A DNA stretch of 8,969 nt from Proteobacteria bacterium UBA4457 (GTDB lineage: Bacteria; Pseudomonadota; Gammaproteobacteria; Ga0077536), in assembly GCA_002390205.1 (NCBI GenBank), contig DGOV01000062.1, positions 1 through 8,969 of the forward strand, given 5' to 3'. The notes under the pieces were generated by a model, which was not told the DNA's origin, searched no databases, and was given only the letters and a program-made list of their open reading frames with translations. The first letter of the stretch is position 1, and every line of letters starts with the position of its first letter. Below, one piece after another: positions 1 to 6,801 of the stretch. The translations under genes and the position numbers were made by a program.

Positions 1-1050
1 AATAGCAGCTTCCGGGGACCAGAAAAAGCTTGCCAGCCACAATGAATGCCCCCACTTAGGAATGGCCGAACCTAGTCCCTTGGCCTGCTTTTCTAAGAAC
101 ATAAATAAATAGAAAACGAAGAGCACTCCTGGGAAAAACCTCATTCCACCGGCGGACGGTATCACATTGACGTTAAATGCGTTGGGAAGCCAACCAACCC
201 AGAAACATCCAACAAAAAAGACTGAGGCTAGTAAACAAAACTTAGTCGTTGTTTTTTCCCTTTCAAGCAGACGAAATCCCATGTAGCCCATCAGAGAGAG
301 GCTTAGAAAGCTGAGCCCCGCGCTTAAAATCCAGAAACCAGTCCAACAATTTGAACTGCAGCTAGCAGCAACAAGAGCCGTAGGGCCGAACCCGTATTGT
401 AACGGCAGTCCATCAAATGGAATCACTCCAGCGGCTAATAACCGAGCTGGGCCTATGTATGCGCTCCAATTATGGGACGCGCCCCAAGGCCCAAGGCCAG
501 TAGTCCCAAAACATGAGCACGCAACACAAAATACGAATGATACAAAAATCAGCCGATCTAAAAGTGGTTTACGTAGGTTAAATAGGTCCGATCTTTCTAA
601 AAAAAGGAGTCCGCTTAAAATACTGAGAAATAAATAGCAGTAAAATATATCGTTAGAGATCAAGCTAATTACCGGTGAGCCAGGGCTCCCGGCCTGGTTT
701 TTCCATGACAAGGTGCCTGAGTCGTAAAGCCACCACATCAACGGCATTACAAATACAATAGAGGTAAACACTGATACGAAATAACCGCAGTCGTAGGTGT
801 TCTTGTCATCACCGGTGTAATTTTTATGCAGCTGGATCCCTCCAGCAACAATTATAATTCCACCAATAAAATAATTTGGGAAATGTGCCATCGCCCAAAA
901 GAGGGCATAAAAAAATGCTCCACTCCATATCGCCAAGTGAATTAAGCTGTTGATTTTTTCAGATCGGAAAGAAAAATTAATGCCAAGAGCCGTAACTACG
1001 AGACTAGTTACGTAAAGGGTTAAAGCAATTGGTTTCACGAGAAAGATCAT
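1..1050 (-). CDS. Polytopic membrane protein, GT-C glycosyltransferase-like (3' end cut by window edge)
   Basis: The reverse strand stays open for 350 codons from an ATG to the window edge, so the C-terminus is missing. An in-frame TAA lies 9 nt before this ATG, so this is the first possible start of the frame; an AAAGGA 13 nt upstream is a distant ribosome site. The translation is strongly hydrophobic, with about eight to nine membrane-spanning stretches and short loops. Around residues 206-225 a loop carries ARLLAAGVIPFDGLPLQYGFGP. A YGxGP motif in a periplasmic loop between helices is common in GT-C-type membrane glycosyltransferases and related uncharacterised membrane proteins. Another loop near the edge reads FWSPEA (343-348). 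Function is not established: a polyprenyl-phosphate-sugar-dependent transferase or a related envelope protein is the likeliest reading. It is divergent from another GT-C-like gene, which supports a shared envelope role. Confidence 0.72.
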   Translation of the reverse strand, partial: MIFLVKPIALTLYVTSLVVTALGINFSFRSEKINSLIHLAIWSGAFFYALFWAMAHFPNYFIGGIIIVAGGIQLHKNYTGDDKNTYDCGYFVSVFTSIVFVMPLMWWLYDSGTLSWKNQAGSPGSPVISLISNDIFYCYLFLSILSGLLFLERSDLFNLRKPLLDRLIFVSFVFCVACSCFGTTGLGPWGASHNWSAYIGPARLLAAGVIPFDGLPLQYGFGPTALVAASCSSNCWTGFWILSAGLSFLSLSLMGYMGFRLLEREKTTTKFCLLASVFFVGCFWVGWLPNAFNVNVIPSAGGMRFFPGVLFVFYLFMFLEKQAKGLGSAIPKWGHSLWLASFFWSPEAAI

Positions 1051-1180
1051 GTTTATTTATCAATCCTTTAAGAGCGTATGAATTCGCTTTATTTACATTT
1101 AGTGCAGCGAAGCACACAAGTTTATCTGTTCCAAGTAGGAGAGGTCGAATTTAACGAGGCCGAAAGGGGATTCTTCTCTG
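1051..1180. promoter_or_regulatory. Divergent intergenic region between two membrane-protein genes
   Basis: This 130-bp gap separates two oppositely transcribed genes and so must hold both of their promoters. I see an AAAGGA on the reverse strand, AAAGGGG before the TTG start on the forward strand, and a short hairpin GTGC-agcgaa-GCAC at 1102-1115. No convincing -35/-10 pair stands out: a TTTACA at 1092-1097 has no good -10 at the right distance. Confidence 0.4.
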
Positions 1181-2881
1181 TTGCAAGTCCCCTACCTCAG
1201 CTATAGAATTCGAGAATATATAAAAAGTTGTAATATTGCCATGCTTAAAATCTCTCGACCCTCAGAGTCTAACGTATGGAACTTGATTCTGAAAGACAAA
1301 GTCTACTTGCTGTTAATTGCTTTCTTCTCGGTCTTATACCTACCTCAAGCCTTCATTGTTACAGAAGATCTCGGGCTTATATCTGGATTTGAAGTCGATC
1401 CTGGGAGCATCATCAATAGTATAGAAGATCTCTTTAAAGAACCTTACTACAACATGCTGTCCGGCTACCATAGTAAATACTATGGGTGGAGTTATTATTC
1501 CATTAACTTCTTTATCTTGGCGCCCATAAAGTTAGTAATGTATATAAATTATATTGAAGATAAATCGATTATTTATCTGGTTATTAGGTTAATTCTTTTT
1601 CTTATAGGCCTGTTTACTGTAATAGCCTTTTACCTGTTAGCGAAAAAGCTTTATGGCAACCGAATTATGGCAGCGAGCGCTAGCAGTCTGTATATGGTTT
1701 CACCTGTGGGTGTCGGCGCCTCACCGTTCTTCTTCATACATCCCGAAACTACAGGTTTGCTCTTTATTTTTCTAGCACTGCTGTGCTTGCAAACGTTTAT
1801 AAAAACACCCGGCAACCTTAAAATATATTATGCCGGTATAGCCTGCCTAGCCATATCGGCCCTTAGCAAACAAGTCTATTTTTTCATGTCTCTACCAATC
1901 TTTCTTTCATTTCTTCATTTTCATTGCATAGACAATAGAGAAAGTTACTTACGCACTATTTTTACCCGTCCATTTCTTAAGATGATGTTGGTAAGCATTT
2001 TGATTGGCTTGGGAGCTCTCTTTGTGATACACCCCTATGCTGTTTTTGATTTTGAAACGTTCATCGCCTACCAGCGTGAGCTTAGTAATACCTTTCGTGC
2101 TGATGATGATCCGCTTTCACTATTAGGATCATTTAATAAGTGGTTGGTCGTTGTAAGCCATTACCCTTTGATGGCTATATTCCTTTGGAGTATTCCTCCA
2201 AGCTGTGTAGCTTGCGCCTATATGTATAAGAGAACGGGCATCCGGGGACAGTTTCTTTACGTAATAAATGGTCTCGCCATAGTCTTTATGTTGGCCTTAA
2301 TTGCATTTGGGAATAGATATAATTTCGGGGATCACTATTTACAACCATTGTATCCATTCTTTATTCTCGGGGCAGTGGCTCTACTTAACTATCTTGTGTG
2401 TGAAAGTAGAAAAATATCGCAAATATGGAGCTATCTGAGCAAAGGATTAGCAGCTTTTGCTATATTATTTATTTTGATCAGAAGTGGTATGGAACTCGCC
2501 CCAGTCCTAAACGACCGTATGCAGTATAAAGAAACTGTCGCTTACAAAACATTTCACTACATTAACCAACATCTCACTCCGGACGACAAAATAGTTTATG
2601 ATCATTTTGTGTCTATGCCAGACGCGTTAGCTTCGCAAGGCTGTAGCTATTGGCACGGATGCGGGACTGATTATATTGATACGTATCGTCCGAATTACGT
2701 GATCTTCAACCCCCTTTACAAGCTCAATGGGAAGGATCATCCACAAACGGAAAGGCTCAAAAAATATATAGCAGACCACGACTTAAGGTTGTTCAAAACA
2801 ATAAAGACAAGCCAGGCTGGCAAGCACCAATTAAAGGTCTATAGAAAAATGGATCCTCTACCTAAAAATGCTGATAACTAA
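1181..2881 (+). CDS. GT39/ArnT-like membrane glycosyltransferase (GT-C fold)
   Basis: A 566-residue polytopic protein with about ten to eleven predicted membrane helices, the first near residues 41-60. It has the layout of GT-C enzymes that move a sugar from a polyprenyl-phosphate donor to an acceptor on the periplasmic face. The first outer loop after helix 1 holds an acidic pair, Glu62-Asp63, where this fold places its catalytic acid. Further signs are FFFIHPETTG (184-192), ALSKQVYFF (227-235) and HYLQPLYPFF (385-394), all typical of the dolichyl/undecaprenyl-phosphate mannosyltransferase-like families. A soluble tail of about 115 residues (450-566) follows the last helix. The start is uncertain: TTG at 1181 has AAAGGGG about 10 nt upstream, while ATG at 1241 (residue 21) has no clear ribosome site. 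Substrate cannot be told; lipid A, O-antigen or protein glycosylation are all possible. Confidence 0.8.
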   Translation: MQVPYLSYRIREYIKSCNIAMLKISRPSESNVWNLILKDKVYLLLIAFFSVLYLPQAFIVTEDLGLISGFEVDPGSIINSIEDLFKEPYYNMLSGYHSKYYGWSYYSINFFILAPIKLVMYINYIEDKSIIYLVIRLILFLIGLFTVIAFYLLAKKLYGNRIMAASASSLYMVSPVGVGASPFFFIHPETTGLLFIFLALLCLQTFIKTPGNLKIYYAGIACLAISALSKQVYFFMSLPIFLSFLHFHCIDNRESYLRTIFTRPFLKMMLVSILIGLGALFVIHPYAVFDFETFIAYQRELSNTFRADDDPLSLLGSFNKWLVVVSHYPLMAIFLWSIPPSCVACAYMYKRTGIRGQFLYVINGLAIVFMLALIAFGNRYNFGDHYLQPLYPFFILGAVALLNYLVCESRKISQIWSYLSKGLAAFAILFILIRSGMELAPVLNDRMQYKETVAYKTFHYINQHLTPDDKIVYDHFVSMPDALASQGCSYWHGCGTDYIDTYRPNYVIFNPLYKLNGKDHPQTERLKKYIADHDLRLFKTIKTSQAGKHQLKVYRKMDPLPKNADN

Positions 2882-3046
2882 CAACGCAGGAAAGTGAACG
2901 CTCAAGCAAAGAAGAAAAAAATATACCAGGCTTAATAACGACTAGGTTCTTCCCAGCAGTGTTGACCTGCTTCGGATTACAGAGGCAATTTCTTTGAAAT
3001 TGGGCATCTTTGTCCAAAAAATCATTTTTTTAAATTTGCTTTGGAA
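2882..3046. terminator. Convergent intergenic gap with candidate terminator hairpins
   Basis: Two genes end facing each other across 165 bp, where bidirectional termination is expected. The clearest structure is CAATTTC-ttt-GAAATTG at 2986-3002, a perfect 7-bp stem with a 3-nt loop. A second, AT-only element runs AAAAAA-TCA-TTTTTTT at 3016-3031, just after the end of the monooxygenase gene. A weaker 5-bp stem is AGCAG/CTGCT at 2955-2971. None has a GC-rich stem followed by a clean U run, so intrinsic termination is possible but not certain. Confidence 0.35.
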
Positions 3047-4684
3047 CTACCTCAGGTCAAAGCCGTTGTAATTCGACTCAGCAACTTCACGACACTTTTC
3101 TCTGTAAGTCCCTACGCCCCCAATGTAGGACAATAGACGTCTAGGTTTACCTTCTACGTTTGAGCCCATATACCAGGAATTAGTTTTAGAGACTAATGTT
3201 GCATTAGCAGTGTCATCGTGGTGTTGCACCCAGTCGTCTTGAACAGTCTCGCTTGGTTCAATAACACCTTTTCCAGATTTACAAACATGTGCGATACAGT
3301 CGTTTATCCACTCGGCTTGCTGCTGAAGGCAGGTTGTCATGTTACATAACGCGGCAGAAGGAGCCAATGGAGCTCCAGTAGTAAACATATTAGGGTAACC
3401 GTGAACTTGAAGACCCATAGTGGTTCTGATTTCTTTTTCCCATTCGTGTTTAAGTGAGCGGCCTTCTCTTCCGCGAATATCAATGCGCGTGAGCGCACCT
3501 GAGCCGGCATCAAAGCCAGTCGCCAAAATAATCACATCAAGCTCATACTCTGTTCCATCACGAAGTTTTATGCCACTTTCCGTGATGGCAACTATAGGAT
3601 TTTCTTTAACGCTAATACCACTTACATGAGGTAAATGAAAAGTCTCTAAATAGCCACTTTCAAGCGGAACTCGATGTAAACCAAAGCCATAATCTTGAGG
3701 AATCAGTAAATCACACAATGCAGGATCTTTCAGTCGCTCTTTCATCTTACCGCGGACAAACTCTGAGACTTCTTTATTTATTTTTGCATCAAAGAATATT
3801 TCTTTAAAAGACGACAACCATAATTCTAAAGACCCGTTTTCGTAAATTCTTTCTAAAACATCTAACCTTTCTTCGGGCGTGTTGTCTGTCCAGTCTCCAT
3901 CTTGCCAACTGAACTCAAAACCCGAAAACGTTTTAGGAAGATTCTCTTTAAGCCATTCAAACCGAGATTTATATTCTTCAACCTCTTTCGGCCCGTACTG
4001 CGGATTGTTCATAGCATTAGTATATTGCGGGGTCCGAATAAAGACTTTCAGTTCCTCGCAGTCAGGCGCAATCGTTTGAATCACCTGGATCCCTGTCGCT
4101 CCATTACCTACCACACCGACACGCTTACCAGTAAAATCAATCTTCTCTTTGGGCCATCTAGCGGTATGAAAGAGCCTGCCTTTAAATTGCTTTGTTCCTG
4201 GAAATGGTTCTTCTAGTGGTGCTGAAAGCATACCAGTGCAGCAAACAACAAATTGAGCGTCTATCAGTTGACCATCGCTTGTTTCAAGCCCCCATCGATT
4301 TGATTCTGCATTCCAATGAGATGAAGCTATTGTGGTGTTGAATTGGATACTTCGTCTCAAATCTAAGCGATCGGCTACATAGTTCATCCAACGTTCTATT
4401 TCTGGTTGGCCTGGAAATCTTTGAGACCAACTCCAGTCTTTGTAGAGTTTTTCATCGAATAAATATTGATAGATATAACTTTCCGAGTCGAATTTGGCCC
4501 CTGGATACCTGTTCCAGTACCATGTGCCCCCTACACTCGACGCAGTGTCAAACAGTTTCACTTTCAAACCTTGAGCTCTTAGTAAATGGAGCTGGTACAA
4601 ACCAGCAACACCTGCTCCGATTACAGCCGCATCGAGTGTTATCGCCCCAGTATTCTTTCCATTTTCGTTGGCACGGTCTTCCAT
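3047..4684 (-). CDS. Type I Baeyer-Villiger monooxygenase (FAD/NADPH-dependent)
   Basis: A 545-residue flavoprotein, the usual length for cyclohexanone/phenylacetone-monooxygenase relatives. These cytosolic enzymes use NADPH and O2 to insert oxygen next to a carbonyl, turning ketones into esters or lactones. In order: FAD-binding GAGVAG (23-28); GGTWYWNRYPG (52-62) followed by Asp66, the position of the conserved active-site Asp; the diagnostic fingerprint FKGRLFHTARWP (167-178, pattern FxGxxxHxxxW); NADP-binding GNGATG (193-198); LHRVPLESGYLETF with Arg338 at the place of the catalytic Arg that holds the peroxyflavin; ATGFD (388-392); and the C-terminal SWYMGSNVEGKPRRLLSY (503-520). All key residues are present, so the enzyme should be active. 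The start is fixed by AGGAG 6 nt upstream of the ATG. Substrate is unknown; small N- or S-oxidation is also seen in this family. It follows a flavin oxidoreductase gene on the same strand. Confidence 0.93.
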   Translation of the reverse strand: MEDRANENGKNTGAITLDAAVIGAGVAGLYQLHLLRAQGLKVKLFDTASSVGGTWYWNRYPGAKFDSESYIYQYLFDEKLYKDWSWSQRFPGQPEIERWMNYVADRLDLRRSIQFNTTIASSHWNAESNRWGLETSDGQLIDAQFVVCCTGMLSAPLEEPFPGTKQFKGRLFHTARWPKEKIDFTGKRVGVVGNGATGIQVIQTIAPDCEELKVFIRTPQYTNAMNNPQYGPKEVEEYKSRFEWLKENLPKTFSGFEFSWQDGDWTDNTPEERLDVLERIYENGSLELWLSSFKEIFFDAKINKEVSEFVRGKMKERLKDPALCDLLIPQDYGFGLHRVPLESGYLETFHLPHVSGISVKENPIVAITESGIKLRDGTEYELDVIILATGFDAGSGALTRIDIRGREGRSLKHEWEKEIRTTMGLQVHGYPNMFTTGAPLAPSAALCNMTTCLQQQAEWINDCIAHVCKSGKGVIEPSETVQDDWVQHHDDTANATLVSKTNSWYMGSNVEGKPRRLLSYIGGVGTYREKCREVAESNYNGFDLR

Positions 4685-4982
4685 GTTTAACTCCTAAATC
4701 ATCAAACGCTGATCTACACTAAGATGAGGTTAACCAACTTTATTGTTGGGGTCTCTAAAAAGAGAAAGGATAAGATGAACAGATTCCAGTCACTGATGAT
4801 TGGTTTTCGTCCGATATCGCTTCCACTGTTTTTTGATTCAAAATTATTAGTTGTATTTATTCACTTTTTTAAAAAAAGATCGTCACTTCATAGATGTTAA
4901 ATTTCTAGAACAAATGTTCTTCGTAAGTCCTCATTGTGCATGAAACAGAAAGAAAAACCAATGTGCTCATATCAAAATGTGT
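4685..4982. promoter_or_regulatory. Intergenic region between the LLM oxidoreductase and the monooxygenase, rich in inverted repeats
   Basis: This 298-bp gap between two same-strand genes is long for a tight operon, so the monooxygenase probably has its own promoter. Going towards the upstream gene it holds CCAAC-tttatt-GTTGG (4734-4749), TCTCT-aaaa-AGAGA (4752-4765), the 8-bp palindrome CGATATCG (4812-4819), an AT-rich near-palindrome at 4865-4879, and AGAACA-aa-TGTTCT (4907-4920). A weak reverse-strand promoter candidate is TTGAAT (4841-4836) with GATATC 17 nt further on. No coding sequence was found here. Confidence 0.4.
4691..4695 (-). promoter_or_regulatory. Ribosome binding site of the Baeyer-Villiger monooxygenase gene
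   Basis: Reverse strand reads AGGAG, six nucleotides before the ATG. This strong consensus site decides the start codon. Confidence 0.85.
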
Positions 4983-5885
4983 CTACGCTTTAGAAGGAGC
5001 AAGTGCTTCAAAAGTCTCCCAACTCCAGTTTACAGACATCGGCGAATCGCTGTCGTATTCCTCATCCTTGTTGCATGGGTAGATAACTACTTGAGTAGCA
5101 CCAGCATCCGCAAAAGGCTGCAGTTTCTCCCTGATCATATCAGCATCTCCCCACGCGCAAATGGCGTCAATCAGTCTATCGCTGCCACCGTTGGTCCAAT
5201 CGTTTTCTTTGTATCCAAGAGAAGACCATATTTTTTGATAAGGGAGCTGGGACATGTACCAGGCACATGCTTTTCTGGCGTAATCTCTTGCGGTATCAGG
5301 GTTGCTGTCGAAAACGGTTCGGACAACTACGGGTAATTGCTTATCAGGTCCAATAACCGCCCGTGCATTTTTAACTGTTTCCACGGTCTGTAAAAACAGG
5401 AATAAGCCGTCCGCTTTATGTGCGGCAACTTTCATCAAACCTGGACCATGCCCCGCGATAATTACTGGAGCCTTAGTCGCTGCTGTTGGGCTGAGCACAG
5501 GTGCTTCTTTCATCCGATCCAAGTATGCATTCATTTTCGGCACAGGCATTACCCAAGTGTGTCCTCTAGGCTCAATCAATACTGGGTGTGACACTCCTAG
5601 TCCTAGGGTGAATCGCCCATTAGAGAATTCACTAAGTGTGTTCGCAGCCTGTGCAGATGCGTCCGCATCATGACCAAAAACGTTAGCTATTCCGCTTGAG
5701 ATTCTTATTCGGTCTGTATGTGCCAGTAAATAACCTGCGGTGGCATAAGGCTCTCGCCCGCACACTTCAGGCATCCATAGCTCTTCGTAGCCTAGTTGCT
5801 CGAGTCGTTTGACATTTTTAACCAGTTCTTCACCAGTCGTACCTTCCGTCCACTGAATGATAATGATGCCTAATTTCATACTCAT
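4983..5885 (-). CDS. LLM-class (luciferase-like) flavin-dependent oxidoreductase
   Basis: A 300-residue cytosolic TIM-barrel protein of the bacterial luciferase superfamily, whose members use reduced FMN with O2, or coenzyme F420, to oxidise or reduce small molecules. Signs are MKLGIIIIQW (3-12, first barrel strand), LGYEELWMPE (31-40), RIRISSGIANVFGHDADASAQAA (59-81), SNGRFTLGLGVSHP (88-101), APVIIAGHGPGLMKVAAHKADGL (139-161) and ADAGATQVVIYP (259-270). The overall pattern resembles the F420-type subgroup typified by mycobacterial MSMEG_4141-like proteins, but cofactor choice cannot be read from sequence alone, and most proteobacteria would use FMN. Two starts are possible, ATG at 5885 or the ATG two codons later; the upstream GGGGAAAG is a poor ribosome site for either. 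It is the first gene of the leftward set and diverges from the amidohydrolase genes. Confidence 0.88.
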   Translation of the reverse strand: MSMKLGIIIIQWTEGTTGEELVKNVKRLEQLGYEELWMPEVCGREPYATAGYLLAHTDRIRISSGIANVFGHDADASAQAANTLSEFSNGRFTLGLGVSHPVLIEPRGHTWVMPVPKMNAYLDRMKEAPVLSPTAATKAPVIIAGHGPGLMKVAAHKADGLFLFLQTVETVKNARAVIGPDKQLPVVVRTVFDSNPDTARDYARKACAWYMSQLPYQKIWSSLGYKENDWTNGGSDRLIDAICAWGDADMIREKLQPFADAGATQVVIYPCNKDEEYDSDSPMSVNWSWETFEALAPSKA

Positions 5886-5939
5886 TGTCTTTGTCTTTCC
5901 CCGTCAATTTCTCAGTAGTTCCTTGTTGGAAGTCTATAC

Positions 5940-5953
5940 TATCCATATGGATA
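5940..5953. promoter_or_regulatory. Perfect 14-bp palindrome, candidate operator
   Basis: TATCCATATGGATA equals its own reverse complement. It sits about 55 bp upstream of the LLM oxidoreductase start, just before a reverse-strand TATAGA that could be a -10 element. Size and place fit a dimeric repressor or activator site. The regulator is not encoded in this window. Confidence 0.5.
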
Positions 5954-6202
5954 AACAAATCATCCTCCCAAGATTTGACAATTTTAATAGTCGTGAATCT
6001 TTGATGCACTGCAGCAGCCTAGTTGACGGTGAAGCTGTATAGTTAGGTTGAAAACAATCTTCATAGCCGCAACCCTTGGATCTGCTGCTTTTTAGTTTAT
6101 TTTGAGCTGGATAAGTAGAGCTAAAACATGGAGTCGTCTCGCAGTCCTTTAAAGTCATTGACAAAAATGCTTTGTTACCTGCAGACTATCATTTAGTGGT
6201 TT

Positions 6203-6221
6203 CTTTGTTGATCAAACAAAG
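6203..6221. promoter_or_regulatory. Inverted repeat with 7-bp arms, candidate operator of the amidohydrolase genes
   Basis: CTTTGTT-gatca-AACAAAG has perfect 7-bp arms and a 5-bp centre. It lies 109 bp upstream of the small-subunit start and just downstream of a TTGACA at 6158. A third copy of the half-site CTTTGTT occurs 33 bp earlier (6170-6176), about three helical turns away. No U run follows, so a protein-binding site is more likely than a terminator. Confidence 0.45.
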
Positions 6222-6316
6222 GAGCGGGGAGCACTAGCTGTAATGACCTTAATTTGTATTTGCAACCTCATGCCTCCTGTTCAAGAAAACCTCTGCAGCC
6301 TTATTCAGTCTTAGTT

Positions 6317-6321
6317 AAGGA
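6317..6321 (+). promoter_or_regulatory. Ribosome binding site deciding the small-subunit start
   Basis: AAGGA lies 8 nt before the ATG at 6330. An in-frame GTG at 6324 is only 2 nt from it and is therefore unlikely to be the start. Confidence 0.75.
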
Positions 6322-6329
6322 TAGTGGTT

Positions 6330-6734
6330 ATGGCACGTAAAACTAGTGTACAAGAAAATCGAAGTCATTCTCAAACAGATGATTTTATTACGAGAACGCA
6401 CGTTCTCCCTCTGCTTACGAATAAGAAAAAAAGACAAGAGTTGATTGAAGAGCATCGACTAAATCCCATAGGCTTACCTGGTCAAGGAGGTCATCCTGCG
6501 AGTCGTCATAGTGCTGATTTGGCTCGTGTGATTGATAAATTTCGTCGGCAAGGAATGGAAGGTAAGTACGTCAGGATCTGTGTGGTGCCTCATACTGGAT
6601 ATAAGATCGGAATCACCTCAGGTATCAGGGGTGTTCCTGTCAAAATTTTAGGTAAGGTCTATGAGTCGGAAGATGCTTGCGAACACGCTATTTTTAAAAA
6701 ACGAGTTAAAGATATTTTAGAAAAATATAGTTGA
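6330..6734 (+). CDS. dmfA1: N,N-dimethylformamidase-type amidohydrolase, small (alpha) subunit
   Basis: A 134-residue basic protein, close to the roughly 132 residues of the known light chain of N,N-dimethylformamidase. In that enzyme small and large chains assemble together, the large chain carrying the iron site, and DMF is hydrolysed to dimethylamine and formate. From memory of the family I recognise the pattern ELIEEHRLNPIG (37-48), a His-Pro/His stretch near 55-60, VIDKFRRQ..EGKYV (67-81), YKIGIT (91-96) and a C-terminal helix ESEDACEHAIFKKRVKDIL (112-130). The decisive support is position: it lies 67 bp upstream of a gene that clearly encodes the large subunit, the same order as in described dmf loci. 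The N-terminal 25 residues are polar and not recognisable. ATG chosen over an in-frame GTG two codons earlier because of AAGGA spacing. The true substrate may be an amide other than DMF. Confidence 0.8.
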   Translation: MARKTSVQENRSHSQTDDFITRTHVLPLLTNKKKRQELIEEHRLNPIGLPGQGGHPASRHSADLARVIDKFRRQGMEGKYVRICVVPHTGYKIGITSGIRGVPVKILGKVYESEDACEHAIFKKRVKDILEKYS

Positions 6735-6787
6735 AGTATTAAAGGGGCTCGAGAACTTCTGCATTATCTAGCCTAAAGCATTTTTAA

Positions 6788-6796
6788 AGAGGGGAG
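6788..6796 (+). promoter_or_regulatory. Ribosome binding site of the large-subunit gene
   Basis: The purine-rich AGAGGGGAG ends 5 nt before the ATG at 6802. It lies in the loop of a short possible stem, AAAGC (6775-6779) with GCTTT (6796-6800), which could modulate access; the 5-bp stem is weak. Confidence 0.6.
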
Positions 6797-6801
6797 CTTT
6801 G

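Larger units (their letters stand above)
5886..6329. promoter_or_regulatory. Divergent control region between the flavoenzyme genes and the amidohydrolase genes
   Basis: A 444-bp region without a credible gene; the short open frames on both strands lack ribosome sites and look compositionally random. It should hold promoters for both directions. Visible elements are the perfect palindrome TATCCATATGGATA (5940-5953), the imperfect repeat TTTGAGCT/AGCTAAAA (6101-6126), a perfect -35 hexamer TTGACA (6158-6163) on the forward strand, and the inverted repeat CTTTGTT-gatca-AACAAAG (6203-6221) with an extra CTTTGTT copy at 6170-6176. The forward leader from there to the first amidohydrolase gene is about 100 bp. 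Confidence 0.5.

Noticed and set aside
455..637. 60-codon forward open frame
   Set aside because: Lies inside the 350-codon reverse membrane-protein gene, is rich in basic and polar residues without pattern, and has no ribosome site.
3879..4216. Overlapping forward open frames opposite the monooxygenase
   Set aside because: Antisense shadows of a gene with complete family motifs; no ribosome sites and no recognisable protein.
4861..4879. T-run followed by A-run as an intrinsic terminator for the LLM gene
   Set aside because: Only A/T pairs, no GC stem, and more than 100 nt past the stop codon; kept only as part of the intergenic description.
4977..5673. Forward open frames of 119 and 123 codons opposite the LLM oxidoreductase
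   Set aside because: Antisense to a well-supported enzyme gene; their length follows from its codon pattern, not from a gene of their own.
5934..6164. 76-codon reverse open frame in the divergent control region
   Set aside because: No ribosome site and low-complexity, cysteine-scattered translation; it covers the candidate operator and a promoter-like region.
6324..6329. GTG as start of the small-subunit gene
   Set aside because: Only 2 nt from the AAGGA ribosome site, whereas the ATG at 6330 has the normal 8-nt spacing.
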